Source: Actinomadura barringtoniae (GTDB lineage: Bacteria; Actinomycetota; Actinomycetes; Streptosporangiales; Streptosporangiaceae). From it: a stretch of 64,000 nucleotides of DNA. Below the pieces are notes generated by a model that was given only the letters and a program-made list of their open reading frames with translations, searched no databases and was not told where the DNA came from. Made by a program: the position numbers and the translations under genes. The stretch covers positions 310,001 through 374,000 of the forward strand of contig NZ_JAGEOJ010000012.1 in assembly GCF_017573505.1 (NCBI RefSeq). The letters are read 5' to 3'. Within the stretch, counting starts at the first letter, position 1, and each line of letters starts with the position of its first letter. Shown one piece after another: positions 19,901 through 27,211 of the stretch.

Positions 19901-20469
19901 GCGTCCTGATGTGCCTCTACCAGCTCGCCCTCTGCCATTCCCTGCACGAGGGCGCGGAGGCGCAGGACCTGCGCCGGTCCCTGGAGCTGTGCGAGGAGGG
20001 CCTGCACGCGGCCGAGGGCGGCGAGGACCAGTGGCGCCGGTCCTGCCTCCTGTACGCCTACGGGTTCGGCCGCTGGCGGCTCGGTGACCTGCGCGCCGCC
20101 GGTGAGGCGGCGCTGGACGGCCTCCGGCTGAAGCGGCCGCTGAACGACCGGCTCGGCGTCGGCCAGGATCTCGCGCTGCTGGCCTGGATCGCGGCCGAGG
20201 ACGGCGGTACGGCGCAGGCCGAGCACGCCGCGCGGCTGATCGGCGCGGCCCAGCGGATCTGGCGCGAGACCGGGTCGCCGTTCGCCGGGTTCCGCCAGCA
20301 GGCGGGGCGGCGGGACCGCGCCTGGGCCTCGGTCACGGCGGCGCTGGGCGACACCGGCAAGGCCGAACGGCTGGCCCGCCAGGGAGCGATTTTGCCGCTC
20401 CCCCGCCTCCTGGACGAGCTGCTCGGCGAGACCGGCGGCGGTGACCGTCACGTCCGATCGGCCGGATAG
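16936..20469 (+). CDS. GAF-like/SpoIIE phosphatase fused to STAND ATPase-TPR
   Basis: A 1177-residue multidomain signalling protein. Residues ~20-165 are GAF-like, ~195-210 a repeated Asp-Gly linker, and ~235-465 a PP2C/SpoIIE serine phosphatase with its metal-binding aspartates in place: Asp261 in GGDWFD, Asp279 in VVGDVAGHG, Asp403 in YSDG, and a late EDDVTLL. From residue ~495 (MVGRVRELGEIGRLL) it becomes a STAND ATPase, P-loop GMGGVGKS at about 518-525, closely related to the preceding and following gene products, ending in TPR-like repeats. ATG 16936 has GGAG upstream. A phosphatase for anti-anti-sigma factors gated by a nucleotide switch is a plausible reading, but inferred. Confidence 0.88.
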   Translation: MPRQMFRRSRPPVSSPPPGRAGPMEPAVAALRLARATVPRFADFVAVHLVEDGAADSGVRLTLRRIVSVDATERSRLAELLPAGAIARWEPGGTVPASLSRGENVHAVSMDAPTADLLSVQLAAPALAPLLRDRSMSLIPLTEDGRVLGNVLMVAEPGRARHTELEAAALEELVRWTAHEIARGQAERRAGAPEQDDGDGDGDGGRHGEHSLAERLWREAGPELPTHIPFVELGYRYLPGSTDGRDPSASNDQPPARIGGDWFDAVRLPHGRTGLVVGDVAGHGPAVALRMSQCKTIVRTLASLDLPPEQVMHRFDLMVRRLGEDYGRDEDFLATCVYAVYDPAERRCHIASAGHVPPVLIHPDGRGELLRPIAGLPIGAGDAGFETSTFSVEEGSVLALYSDGLVEAGRRDIEDGIRALADRLSRPLDGRPLDAVCEDAMAVLGADRREDDVTLLLARLTSPQPITPDASATRPAAVPAGEVARTGGPEEAGMVGRVRELGEIGRLLRSARLVTLTGMGGVGKSRLAREAAERLRTSFPDGVHTVDLAELHDPAELPALVATTLGFAEPDADEGAAVQRLVAGRRMLLILDSCEQAPGTCAAFVAGLLRAAPGVHVLATGRSPLRVAGEHVLRIEALFPDDALELFLAQAKESVAGFSLSSQDLLRARHLCQRLDGIPLAIELAAGRLRKLPFEDLMGRLDDPFELLTGEPGARPARHQSMRSVIDHSHELCEPLERLLWARLSVFPGTFDLAAAQHACSADGLGPEDVVEVLGRLVRMSVVTPRPTRTSRRYVMLDATRRYGGERLAELDEALEVRRRHRDWYRRATVDASELWFERDQVARADLMRSDQANLRAAMEFSFTQPGEAGDGLAVATSLWPRWGIAGNITEGRTWLRRGLSLETTPSPLRARALWIQGWLAGLQNDQVSALHSLEECCELASSLGDEAAETTALQFSAEVALRRGDRAVAVPLYQEALDRHRKVGALHGVLMCLYQLALCHSLHEGAEAQDLRRSLELCEEGLHAAEGGEDQWRRSCLLYAYGFGRWRLGDLRAAGEAALDGLRLKRPLNDRLGVGQDLALLAWIAAEDGGTAQAEHAARLIGAAQRIWRETGSPFAGFRQQAGRRDRAWASVTAALGDTGKAERLARQGAILPLPRLLDELLGETGGGDRHVRSAG

Positions 20470-20483
20470 GCCAGAATCGGCGT

Positions 20484-23400
20484 ATGCAGTTCGGCATTCT
20501 CGGCCCGGTCGAGGCACTGGTCGACGGCCGCCCCGTGGCGGTCGGCGGTCCTCGCGTCCGTGCGCTCCTCGCCCTCCTTCTCCTCGACGCGGGCCGGCTG
20601 GTGTCCACGGAACGGCTCATCGACGGCCTGTACGGCGAGGACCCGCCGAGCGGCGCGGCCAACGCCCTCCAGTCGCAGGTGTCGCGGCTCCGGCGCGGAC
20701 TGGGCGACGCCGAGCTGGTCGAGGGGCAGCCCGCCGGGTACCGGCTCGCCGTGGACCCCGCCGATGTGGACGTTCACCGGTTCGACCGGCTCGTGCGCGA
20801 GGGGCGGCAGGCGCTGCCCGCCGACCCGGCCAAGGCCGCGGCCCTGCTGCGGGAGGCGCTGGGCCTCTGGCGCGGGCCCGCCCTGGCCGACCTCACCGAC
20901 GCCCCGTTCGCCAAGGCGCAGGCGGCCCGGCTGGAGGAGCAGCGCGTCGCGGCCGCCGAGGACCGCGCCGAGGCGGAGCTGGCGGTCGGCGAGCACGCCG
21001 CCGTCGTGGCTCCGCTGCAGGAATTGACCGCCGAACACCCGCTCAGAGAGCGGGCACAGGGCCTCCTCATGCGGGCGCTGTACGGCAGCGGGCGGCAGGC
21101 CGAGGCCCTCGCCGCCTACGAGAACGTGCGCCAGTTGCTGGCCGACGAGCTCGGCGCCGACCCGTCTGCCGAGCTGTCCGAGATCCACATGGCGATCCTG
21201 CGCGGCGACGAGTCGCTGCGCGCGGTCAAGGCCCCCGCCCCCGCCCCCGCGGCGGCGCCCGCGGTCTTCCAGTCCAACCTGCCCGCCCAGCTGACCAGCT
21301 TCGTCGGCCGCGAGGAGGAGCTCGCCCGGGTCGGCAAGATGCTCGAGGAGAGCCGCCTGGTCACGCTGCTCGGCCCCGGCGGCACGGGCAAGACGCGGCT
21401 GGCGGTCGAGGCCGGCGGCCGGGCCGAGGGAGAGGTCTGCTTCGCCGACCTCTCCCCCGTGATGAACGAGGACGATCTCCCGCAGGCCATGCTGACCGCC
21501 CTCGGCGTTCGCGAGGCGGGCCTGCACGACGACGCCACGCAGGGCGAGCGGCCGCAGCCCCTCGACCGGCTGATCATGGCGCTGGCCGATCGGCCGATGC
21601 TGCTGATCCTGGACAACCTGGAGCAGGTCGTCGCGGGCGCGGCGCGGCTCACCCACCGCCTGCTCAGCGCCTGCCCGAGCCTGCGCGTGCTGGCCACCAG
21701 CCGCGAGGCGCTCGGGGTGACCGGCGAGACGATCTGGCCGCTGCCGCCGCTGCGCGTACCCGAGCCGGGGACCGCCGCCGCCGAGGCGCTCGCCTATCCC
21801 GCCGTACGGCTGTTCGCCGACCGCGCCGCCGCCGTGCGCCCCGGGTTCGAGGTCGATGAGGGCAACGCCCGGACCGTTCTGCAGATCTGCGCGGCCCTCG
21901 ACGGCCTGCCGCTGGCGATCGAGCTGGCCGCCGCGCGGCTCCGCTCGATGGCGATCGAGGACGTCGCGGCCCGCCTCGACGACCGCTTCCGGCTGCTCAC
22001 GCGCGGCAACCGTTCCGCCGCACCGCGCCACCAGACGCTGCGCGCGGTGGTCGAGTGGAGCTGGGAGCTGCTGGACGAGGACGAGCAGCAGCTCGCCCGG
22101 CGCCTCACGGTCTTCGCGGGCGGCGCCACCTTGGAGGCGGCCGAACGGGTCTGCGGCCTGCCCGAGTACGAGACCGACGACCTGCTGGCGAGCCTCACCG
22201 ACAAGTCGCTGATCCAGAACGACGGCGGCCGCTACCGGATGCTGGAGACCGTCCGGGCGTTCTGCGCCGAACGCCTCGCGGACACGGGCGAGGAGGACGA
22301 GCTGCGGCGGGCGCACACCGCCTACTTCGTCGACCTCGCCGAGACGGCCGACCCGAAGCTGCGCGGCCCCGATCAGCTGACCTGGATGGCCCGGCTCACC
22401 GCCGAGCACGCCAACACCCAGGCCGCCTTTCGCTGGGCCATCACCTCCGAGCCCGAGACCGCGCTGCGGTTGCTGGGCGCGCTGTCGTGGTACTGGTGGC
22501 TGCGCGGGATGCGCGGCGAGGTCGGCGCGCCCGCCGCCGAGCTGCTGGAGCACTTCGGCCCGCGGCCGCCCGAGGGTCTGGACGAGGAGTACGTGCTCTG
22601 CGTGGTGAACGCGGGGGCGGGCGGCATGCTCACCAAGGACGCCGACGCCCACATGTCCGCGGCCGCAAAGATCATGGACGCGATGCCCGGCGCGCCCAGG
22701 CGCATCAGCGTCCTGGTCCTGTGGGCGATGTCCAACCCGATCCCGAACGCCGACGACATGATGGAGCGGCGGCGGCGGATGCTGACGCTGGCGGGCGACC
22801 CCTGGCTCGACGCGCTTGACGACTTCAGCGCCTCCTACATGGCCATGTACAGCGGTGACCTGGACACCGCGCGACCGCACTTCGAGAAGGCGATCTCCTC
22901 GTTCCGGGCGCTCGGCGACCGCTGGGGCATCGCCAACACCCTCGACGGGTTCGCGATGCTGGCCGAGTTGCAGGGCGACCTGCCCCGCTGCCTGGAGCTG
23001 ATCGACCAGGCCTACGCGCTGACCGAGGAGCTCGGCGTTCCCGAGGACATGGCCGACCTCCTGTGCCGCAAGGCCGAGACGTTCATCCGCTCGGGCGACC
23101 TGGACGCGGGACGCGCGGAGTACGAGCGGGCGCACGAGCTGGCCGTCCGCGCCGGCTCTCCTCAACGCGCGCAGATGGCGCGGCGGGGCCTGGCCGACAT
23201 CGCGCGGATGACCGGCGACCTCGCCACGGCGCGGGCCCTCTACGAGGAGATCCTGAACAGCCGCACCCTCACCTGGGGCTGGACCGCCGAGACCGTCGCC
23301 CGCGCGCACCTGGGACTGGGCCTCATCGCGCTCGGCGACCGGGAGCTCTCGGTGGCGCGCGAGCATTTCCGCGAGGCCATCGGCATCTCGTGGGAACAGC

Positions 23401-23648
23401 CGTACGTCAGGACCGCCTCAGAAGCCGTGGCGGCGCTGGCGGAGGCCGCCCTCCTCCTGGACGACGCGCAGCAGGCCGCGACGCTGCTGGGCGCGATCGA
23501 CGCGTTCCGGGAGATCGGCCCCCCTCTGAACTTCGAGCCGCTCGTCGCCCGCATCCGCGAGAGCCTCGGCGAGGACGCCTACGAGTCCGCCTATGCCCAA
23601 GGCGCAGCGATGCCCCGCCAGGAGGCGTTCGCCTTCGCCCGCTCCTGA
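20484..23648 (+). CDS. SARP-family transcriptional regulator (OmpR-type HTH, BTAD, NB-ARC, TPR)
   Basis: A 1054-residue AfsR-like activator. The N-terminus MQFGILGPVEALVDG begins the winged-helix DNA-binding domain (about 1-90), followed by the bacterial transcriptional activation domain (about 95-245), a proline/alanine linker, then the ATPase entered by NLPAQLTSFVGREEEL with P-loop GPGGTGKT at 297-304 and LILDNLEQV as Walker B. TPR-like helices fill the rest. Such proteins commonly activate secondary-metabolite or developmental genes. It lies 14 bases after the phosphatase-STAND gene and ends 93 bases before the SPFH operon. No target can be named from this sequence. Confidence 0.92.
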   Translation: MQFGILGPVEALVDGRPVAVGGPRVRALLALLLLDAGRLVSTERLIDGLYGEDPPSGAANALQSQVSRLRRGLGDAELVEGQPAGYRLAVDPADVDVHRFDRLVREGRQALPADPAKAAALLREALGLWRGPALADLTDAPFAKAQAARLEEQRVAAAEDRAEAELAVGEHAAVVAPLQELTAEHPLRERAQGLLMRALYGSGRQAEALAAYENVRQLLADELGADPSAELSEIHMAILRGDESLRAVKAPAPAPAAAPAVFQSNLPAQLTSFVGREEELARVGKMLEESRLVTLLGPGGTGKTRLAVEAGGRAEGEVCFADLSPVMNEDDLPQAMLTALGVREAGLHDDATQGERPQPLDRLIMALADRPMLLILDNLEQVVAGAARLTHRLLSACPSLRVLATSREALGVTGETIWPLPPLRVPEPGTAAAEALAYPAVRLFADRAAAVRPGFEVDEGNARTVLQICAALDGLPLAIELAAARLRSMAIEDVAARLDDRFRLLTRGNRSAAPRHQTLRAVVEWSWELLDEDEQQLARRLTVFAGGATLEAAERVCGLPEYETDDLLASLTDKSLIQNDGGRYRMLETVRAFCAERLADTGEEDELRRAHTAYFVDLAETADPKLRGPDQLTWMARLTAEHANTQAAFRWAITSEPETALRLLGALSWYWWLRGMRGEVGAPAAELLEHFGPRPPEGLDEEYVLCVVNAGAGGMLTKDADAHMSAAAKIMDAMPGAPRRISVLVLWAMSNPIPNADDMMERRRRMLTLAGDPWLDALDDFSASYMAMYSGDLDTARPHFEKAISSFRALGDRWGIANTLDGFAMLAELQGDLPRCLELIDQAYALTEELGVPEDMADLLCRKAETFIRSGDLDAGRAEYERAHELAVRAGSPQRAQMARRGLADIARMTGDLATARALYEEILNSRTLTWGWTAETVARAHLGLGLIALGDRELSVAREHFREAIGISWEQPYVRTASEAVAALAEAALLLDDAQQAATLLGAIDAFREIGPPLNFEPLVARIRESLGEDAYESAYAQGAAMPRQEAFAFARS

Positions 23649-23689
23649 GTTAGGTGAGGCCCTCCTCACCTCTCCGGACCCGGCTTGGA

Positions 23690-23705
23690 AAAGTGATATC
23701 ACTTT
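23690..23705. promoter_or_regulatory. Perfect 16-bp palindrome AAAGTGATATCACTTT (operator candidate)
   Basis: A fully symmetric 16-mer about 36 bases upstream of the SPFH ATG, in a locally AT-rich patch, followed by tagatt-type -10-like sequence at 23709-23714. Its position over or next to the promoter suggests a repressor site. The ribbon-helix-helix protein encoded as second gene of the operon is an obvious candidate binder, which would make it autoregulatory; this is inference. Confidence 0.55.
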
Positions 23706-23741
23706 GCTAGATTGGTGATAGAAGCCTACAAGGGGGAGATC

Positions 23742-24671
23742 ATGACCAGTACGCCGGATCCGGACCCGAACCAGCCGGTCGACATGCCGACGCCGAAGAT
23801 CAGCGAGCGGACCACCAACGGCGCCAACGGGTGGCCGATGCTGGGGGTCGTCGTGCTCCTGGTGATCGTGGGCGTCGCGCTCTTCCTGATCGGGGTCAAC
23901 TCCGACGGCACCGGCAGCGTCGTCGCCGTCGTGGCCGGGGTGCTGGTCTTCCTGATCGGCCTGGCGCTCGGGTTCGGGCTGACCGCGGTCGCGCCGAACG
24001 AGGCGCGGGTGCTGCAGCTGGTCGGGGCGGGCTACACCGGCTCGATCCGTACGCCCGGACTGCGCTGGGTCAACCCGCTCACGCAGCGGCGCCGGGTGTC
24101 CACCCGGATCCGCAACCACGAGACCGGCCACGCCAAGGTGAACGACCTGGACGGCAACCCGATCGAGATCTCCGCGGTGGTCGTGTGGCAGGTCGAGGAC
24201 ACCGCACGGGCGATCTTCGAGGTCGACGACTTCGTGGAGTTCGTGGCGTTCCAGACCGAGGCCGCCGTCCGGCACATCGCGGGCAGCTTCCCCTACGACT
24301 CCAGCGAGCGGATCTCCCTGCGCGAGAACGCCGACGAGATCACCGGGAAGCTGTCGGAGGAGATCGCGGCGCGGGTGGCCTCGGCCGGGGTACGGATCGT
24401 CGAGTCGCGGATCACCCGGCTGGCGTACGCGCCGGAGATCGCCCAGGCGATGCTGCGCCGCCAGCAGGCGGGCGCGGTGGTCGCCGCCCGGCAGCGGATC
24501 GTCGAGGGCGCCGTCGGGATGGTGCAGTCCGCGCTGGCCAAGCTGGACGAGGAGGGCGTGGTGGAGCTCGACGAGGAGCGCAAGGCCACCATGGTCAGCA
24601 ACCTGCTCGTGGTCCTGTGCGGCGACCGGGACGCGCAGCCCGTGGTCAACACGGGCTCGCTCTACCAGTGA
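23742..24671 (+). CDS. SPFH/band-7 domain membrane protein
   Basis: A 309-residue protein. ATG 23742 has an excellent AGGGGGA ribosome site 7 bases upstream. An acidic/proline-rich N-terminus precedes two hydrophobic helices (about 35-55 and 60-82), then the SPFH domain begins with the typical VAPNEARVLQLVGAGYTGSIRTPGLRWVNP, with the band-7 core VNDLDGNPIEISAVVVWQVEDTARAIFEVDD and a helical C-terminus rich in Glu/Ala (coiled coil). Such proteins scaffold membrane microdomains. It is the first gene of a tight operon with a ribbon-helix-helix protein and a GPP34 protein (gaps of 3 and 2 bases). Confidence 0.92.
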   Translation: MTSTPDPDPNQPVDMPTPKISERTTNGANGWPMLGVVVLLVIVGVALFLIGVNSDGTGSVVAVVAGVLVFLIGLALGFGLTAVAPNEARVLQLVGAGYTGSIRTPGLRWVNPLTQRRRVSTRIRNHETGHAKVNDLDGNPIEISAVVVWQVEDTARAIFEVDDFVEFVAFQTEAAVRHIAGSFPYDSSERISLRENADEITGKLSEEIAARVASAGVRIVESRITRLAYAPEIAQAMLRRQQAGAVVAARQRIVEGAVGMVQSALAKLDEEGVVELDEERKATMVSNLLVVLCGDRDAQPVVNTGSLYQ

Positions 24672-24674
24672 CCC

Positions 24675-24905
24675 GTGGCGACCGAGCGTAAGAAGATCCT
24701 CCTGCGGCTCGACCCCGCCGTCCACGACGCGCTGGCCCGCTGGGCCGGGGACGAGCTCCGCAGCACCAACGCCCAGATCGAGTTCCTGCTCCGCAAGGCC
24801 CTCGCCGACGCCGGGCGCCTGCCCGGCGGCGTGGGGCGGATGCGCCGGCCCGGGCGGCCATCCAAGACAGCCGAAACCGATGCCACGGACACCGTCGAGG
24901 AGTAG
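24675..24905 (+). CDS. Small ribbon-helix-helix (Arc/HicB-like) DNA-binding protein
   Basis: A 76-residue protein with GTG start 3 bases after the SPFH stop. Residues ~6-45 (KKILLRLDPAVHDALARWA followed by STNAQIEFLLRKAL) match the ribbon-helix-helix fold: a short beta strand of alternating residues, then two helices, with the STNAQIE turn typical of Arc-type repressors. The C-terminal tail is Gly/Pro/Arg-rich and then acidic. No toxin-like partner is adjacent, so I read it as an operon autorepressor or membrane-scaffold partner rather than an antitoxin. Confidence 0.8.
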   Translation: MATERKKILLRLDPAVHDALARWAGDELRSTNAQIEFLLRKALADAGRLPGGVGRMRRPGRPSKTAETDATDTVEE

Positions 24906-24907
24906 TC

Positions 24908-25546
24908 ATGGTCGAGGTTCCCGAATCACTTCCGGCCAGGATGTTCCTGCTGGCGTACGACCTGAACAAGAAGCGCATGACCGGCCGCTCGCAGCTCGGC
25001 TACGTGCTGCGCGGCGCGGCCCTCACCGAGCTGTACCTGGACGGGCGGCTGGGCGAGCGCAACAACAAGCCCTGCACCGAGACCGACGGGGACGACCCGT
25101 ACGGGCTGCTCGCCCAGATCGCCGCCTCCCGGCCGCACTCCTGGCAGTACTGGGTGCGCAAGGAGCACCGGGCGATCGTGCGGACCGTACGCGAGGAACT
25201 CGCCAAGGGCGGCTGGATCCGCGTGGAGCCACGCCGCGTGCTCGGCCTCTTCCCCGCGACGCGGATCACCGTCCGCGACCCGCGCGTGGTGAAGTCGCTG
25301 TGGGGCGGTGCCTCGTCGGCGCTGCGCGGCAAGCCGGTCGCGCACGTCAACAGCCTCGACGCCGCGGCCGTGGCGCTCGCCGCGGCCGGGGACCTGCGCA
25401 CGGTGCTCCCGCGCGGCGACCGGCGCCGCCACAAGCAGCGCATCAAGGAGCTGACCGCCCGCACCGGGCCGGTTCCGAAGGCCGTTCGCAAAGTGATCTC
25501 GTCGCAGCACGCCGCGGAGACCTCCGCCGCGACCGGCGGCGGCTGA
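24908..25546 (+). CDS. GPP34 (GOLPH3-like) family phosphoprotein
   Basis: A 212-residue cytoplasmic protein of the GOLPH3/VPS74-like GPP34 family, known to bind phosphoinositides in eukaryotes and frequent but poorly understood in actinobacteria. The family's opening LPARMFLLAYDLNKKRM and the helical repeats with GYVLRGAALTELYLDGRL are clear; the WVRKEHRAIVRTVREELAKGGWI segment follows. ATG 24908 begins 2 bases after the RHH stop. Co-transcription with an SPFH protein suggests a joint membrane-lipid function. Confidence 0.88.
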   Translation: MVEVPESLPARMFLLAYDLNKKRMTGRSQLGYVLRGAALTELYLDGRLGERNNKPCTETDGDDPYGLLAQIAASRPHSWQYWVRKEHRAIVRTVREELAKGGWIRVEPRRVLGLFPATRITVRDPRVVKSLWGGASSALRGKPVAHVNSLDAAAVALAAAGDLRTVLPRGDRRRHKQRIKELTARTGPVPKAVRKVISSQHAAETSAATGGG

Positions 25547-25625
25547 CCGGCGGCGGCTCCCGATCCGCCCCGGCGGCTGACCGGCGGTTCCATCGCGCCT
25601 CGACCCGTGTTCGACGGCCCGGCAT

Positions 25626-25671
25626 TGACACTTGTCACGACCACGGGCGAGGCTGGCGACTGTTCTAGAAC
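25626..25671. promoter_or_regulatory. Two small inverted repeats upstream of MFS exporter
   Basis: TGACA-CT-TGTCA (25626-25637, its left arm inside a TTGACA -35-like hexamer) and GTTCTAGAAC (25662-25671) lie 53-98 bases before the MFS start. They may be operators, but no regulator gene is adjacent and neither repeat is long enough to be compelling. Confidence 0.3.
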
Positions 25672-25723
25672 GAACCTCTAAGAACTCGACGACCGTCGGC
25701 GAGGCGCGAACCCGGGAGAGCCC

Positions 25724-27211
25724 ATGACGCGGCTGAGCGCGTCTCCCGGCGCGGCGCTGGGCAGGCCGCGCGAACCCGGACCCTGGCGGGTGCTGTCGGT
25801 CGTCACGCTCGGCACCCTGCTGCTCGTGGTCAACCTGACCACGCTCAACATCGCCCTCCCGGTCGTCGTCCGGCACTTCGGCGCGGGCGCGTTCGCCTCC
25901 AGCTGGCTGGTGCTCGGGTTCATGCTGGTGCAGACCTCGCTGCTGATGGTCGCCGGGCGGATGTCGGACGTGTTCGGGCGGCGCGGCATGTACCTGTGCG
26001 GGCTCGGGGTGTTCACGCTCTCCAGCCTGATGGCCGGGTTCGCGCCGACGATCGAGGCACTGATCGCGCTGCGCGTCGTGCAGGCGTGCGGCGGCGCGGT
26101 GCTGCTGGCGAACGGGACGGCGATCATCGCGCACGCGTTCCCGTCCGACCGGCTCAGCGAGGGCCTCGGCGTCTACTTCGGCTTCCTCACCGCGGCGCCG
26201 CTGGTCGGGCCGTCGGCGGGCGGGTTCCTGGCCGAGGCGGCGGGCTGGCAGTGGGTGTTCTGGTTCAACGTGCCGTTCGGGGTCATCGCCCTGGTCTGGG
26301 CCGCGGTCTCGCTTCCCCGCGTACCGCCGGGCGGCGACCGCGAGCCGATCGACGTGATCGGCGCGGTGCTGCTGTGCGGGTGGCTGAGCGGGCTGATCCT
26401 CACGCTGTCGGAGGGCGGGTCGCACGGGTGGGGCACGCCGGCGTCGCTGGCCGGGGCGGCCCTGTTCGCGGTGCTGCTGCCCGCGTTCGCGCTGCGGCAG
26501 GCGACGGCGCGGCATCCGCTGGTGGACGTCACGCTCTTCACCGACCGGCACTTCTCGCTCGCCAACCTCGCCGCGTTCTGCAACAACATCGGCCGGTTCG
26601 GCAGCGTTCTGCTGATGGCGCTGTTCCTGCAGGCCGTCAGCGGCATGACCCCGGCGCAGGCGGGCCTGGCCGTCCTGCCCGGCCCGATCGCGGGCATGGT
26701 CGCGACGCCGGTCGGGGGCTTCCTCGGCCGCCGCGTGAACGCCCGGACGATCGCGGTCGTCGGGTCGGCGACCGCGACGTCCGGGCTGCTGCTGGCGCTG
26801 CTGGTGCTGAACGAGGACACCCCGTACGCGCTGATCGCGGTGTGCCTCATCCTGGTCGCGGTCGGGAGCGGGGTGTTCACCACGGGCAACACCTCGGCGG
26901 TGCTGTCGGTCGTGCCGGACGGCCGCCTCGGCGTGGTCAACGGCCTGCGGATGACCCTGCTGAACGTGGGCAACGTGATGGGTGCCGCGCTGTGCCTCAT
27001 GCTGGCCAGCTCGGCGCTGGCCGCCGATGACCGCCGCCTGCTCTACGGGGGCGCCGCGGCGGGCCTGTCCCCCGCCGAGCTGGGCGATCTGGTCACCGGC
27101 TACCACCGCGCCTACGCGCTGCTGCTGGCCGCGTCGGTGGTCGCGACGTTCGCCTCGCTCACCAACCGCCGTCTCGGGCGTCACGAGCCGCGGCCCGCCG
27201 ACCACGGGTGA
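25724..27211 (+). CDS. MFS drug exporter, DHA2/EmrB-QacA family
   Basis: A 495-residue membrane protein with about 14 hydrophobic segments, the number expected for DHA2 proton-coupled drug exporters. Motif A is GRMSDVFGRRGMYLCG after TM2, motif C-like sequence GFLTAAPLVGPSAGGFLAEAAGWQWVFWFN lies around TM5, and the FNVPFG turn is typical. It starts at ATG 25724 after a 177-base gap with two small inverted repeats. Its 3' end overlaps the opposite-strand MFS gene by 53 bases. Substrate unknown. Confidence 0.9.
   Translation: MTRLSASPGAALGRPREPGPWRVLSVVTLGTLLLVVNLTTLNIALPVVVRHFGAGAFASSWLVLGFMLVQTSLLMVAGRMSDVFGRRGMYLCGLGVFTLSSLMAGFAPTIEALIALRVVQACGGAVLLANGTAIIAHAFPSDRLSEGLGVYFGFLTAAPLVGPSAGGFLAEAAGWQWVFWFNVPFGVIALVWAAVSLPRVPPGGDREPIDVIGAVLLCGWLSGLILTLSEGGSHGWGTPASLAGAALFAVLLPAFALRQATARHPLVDVTLFTDRHFSLANLAAFCNNIGRFGSVLLMALFLQAVSGMTPAQAGLAVLPGPIAGMVATPVGGFLGRRVNARTIAVVGSATATSGLLLALLVLNEDTPYALIAVCLILVAVGSGVFTTGNTSAVLSVVPDGRLGVVNGLRMTLLNVGNVMGAALCLMLASSALAADDRRLLYGGAAAGLSPAELGDLVTGYHRAYALLLAASVVATFASLTNRRLGRHEPRPADHG

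Noticed and set aside
24675..24905. Antitoxin of a toxin-antitoxin pair
   Set aside because: The RHH fold fits an antitoxin, but its neighbours are SPFH and GPP34 proteins, not a toxin-sized RNase or kinase.
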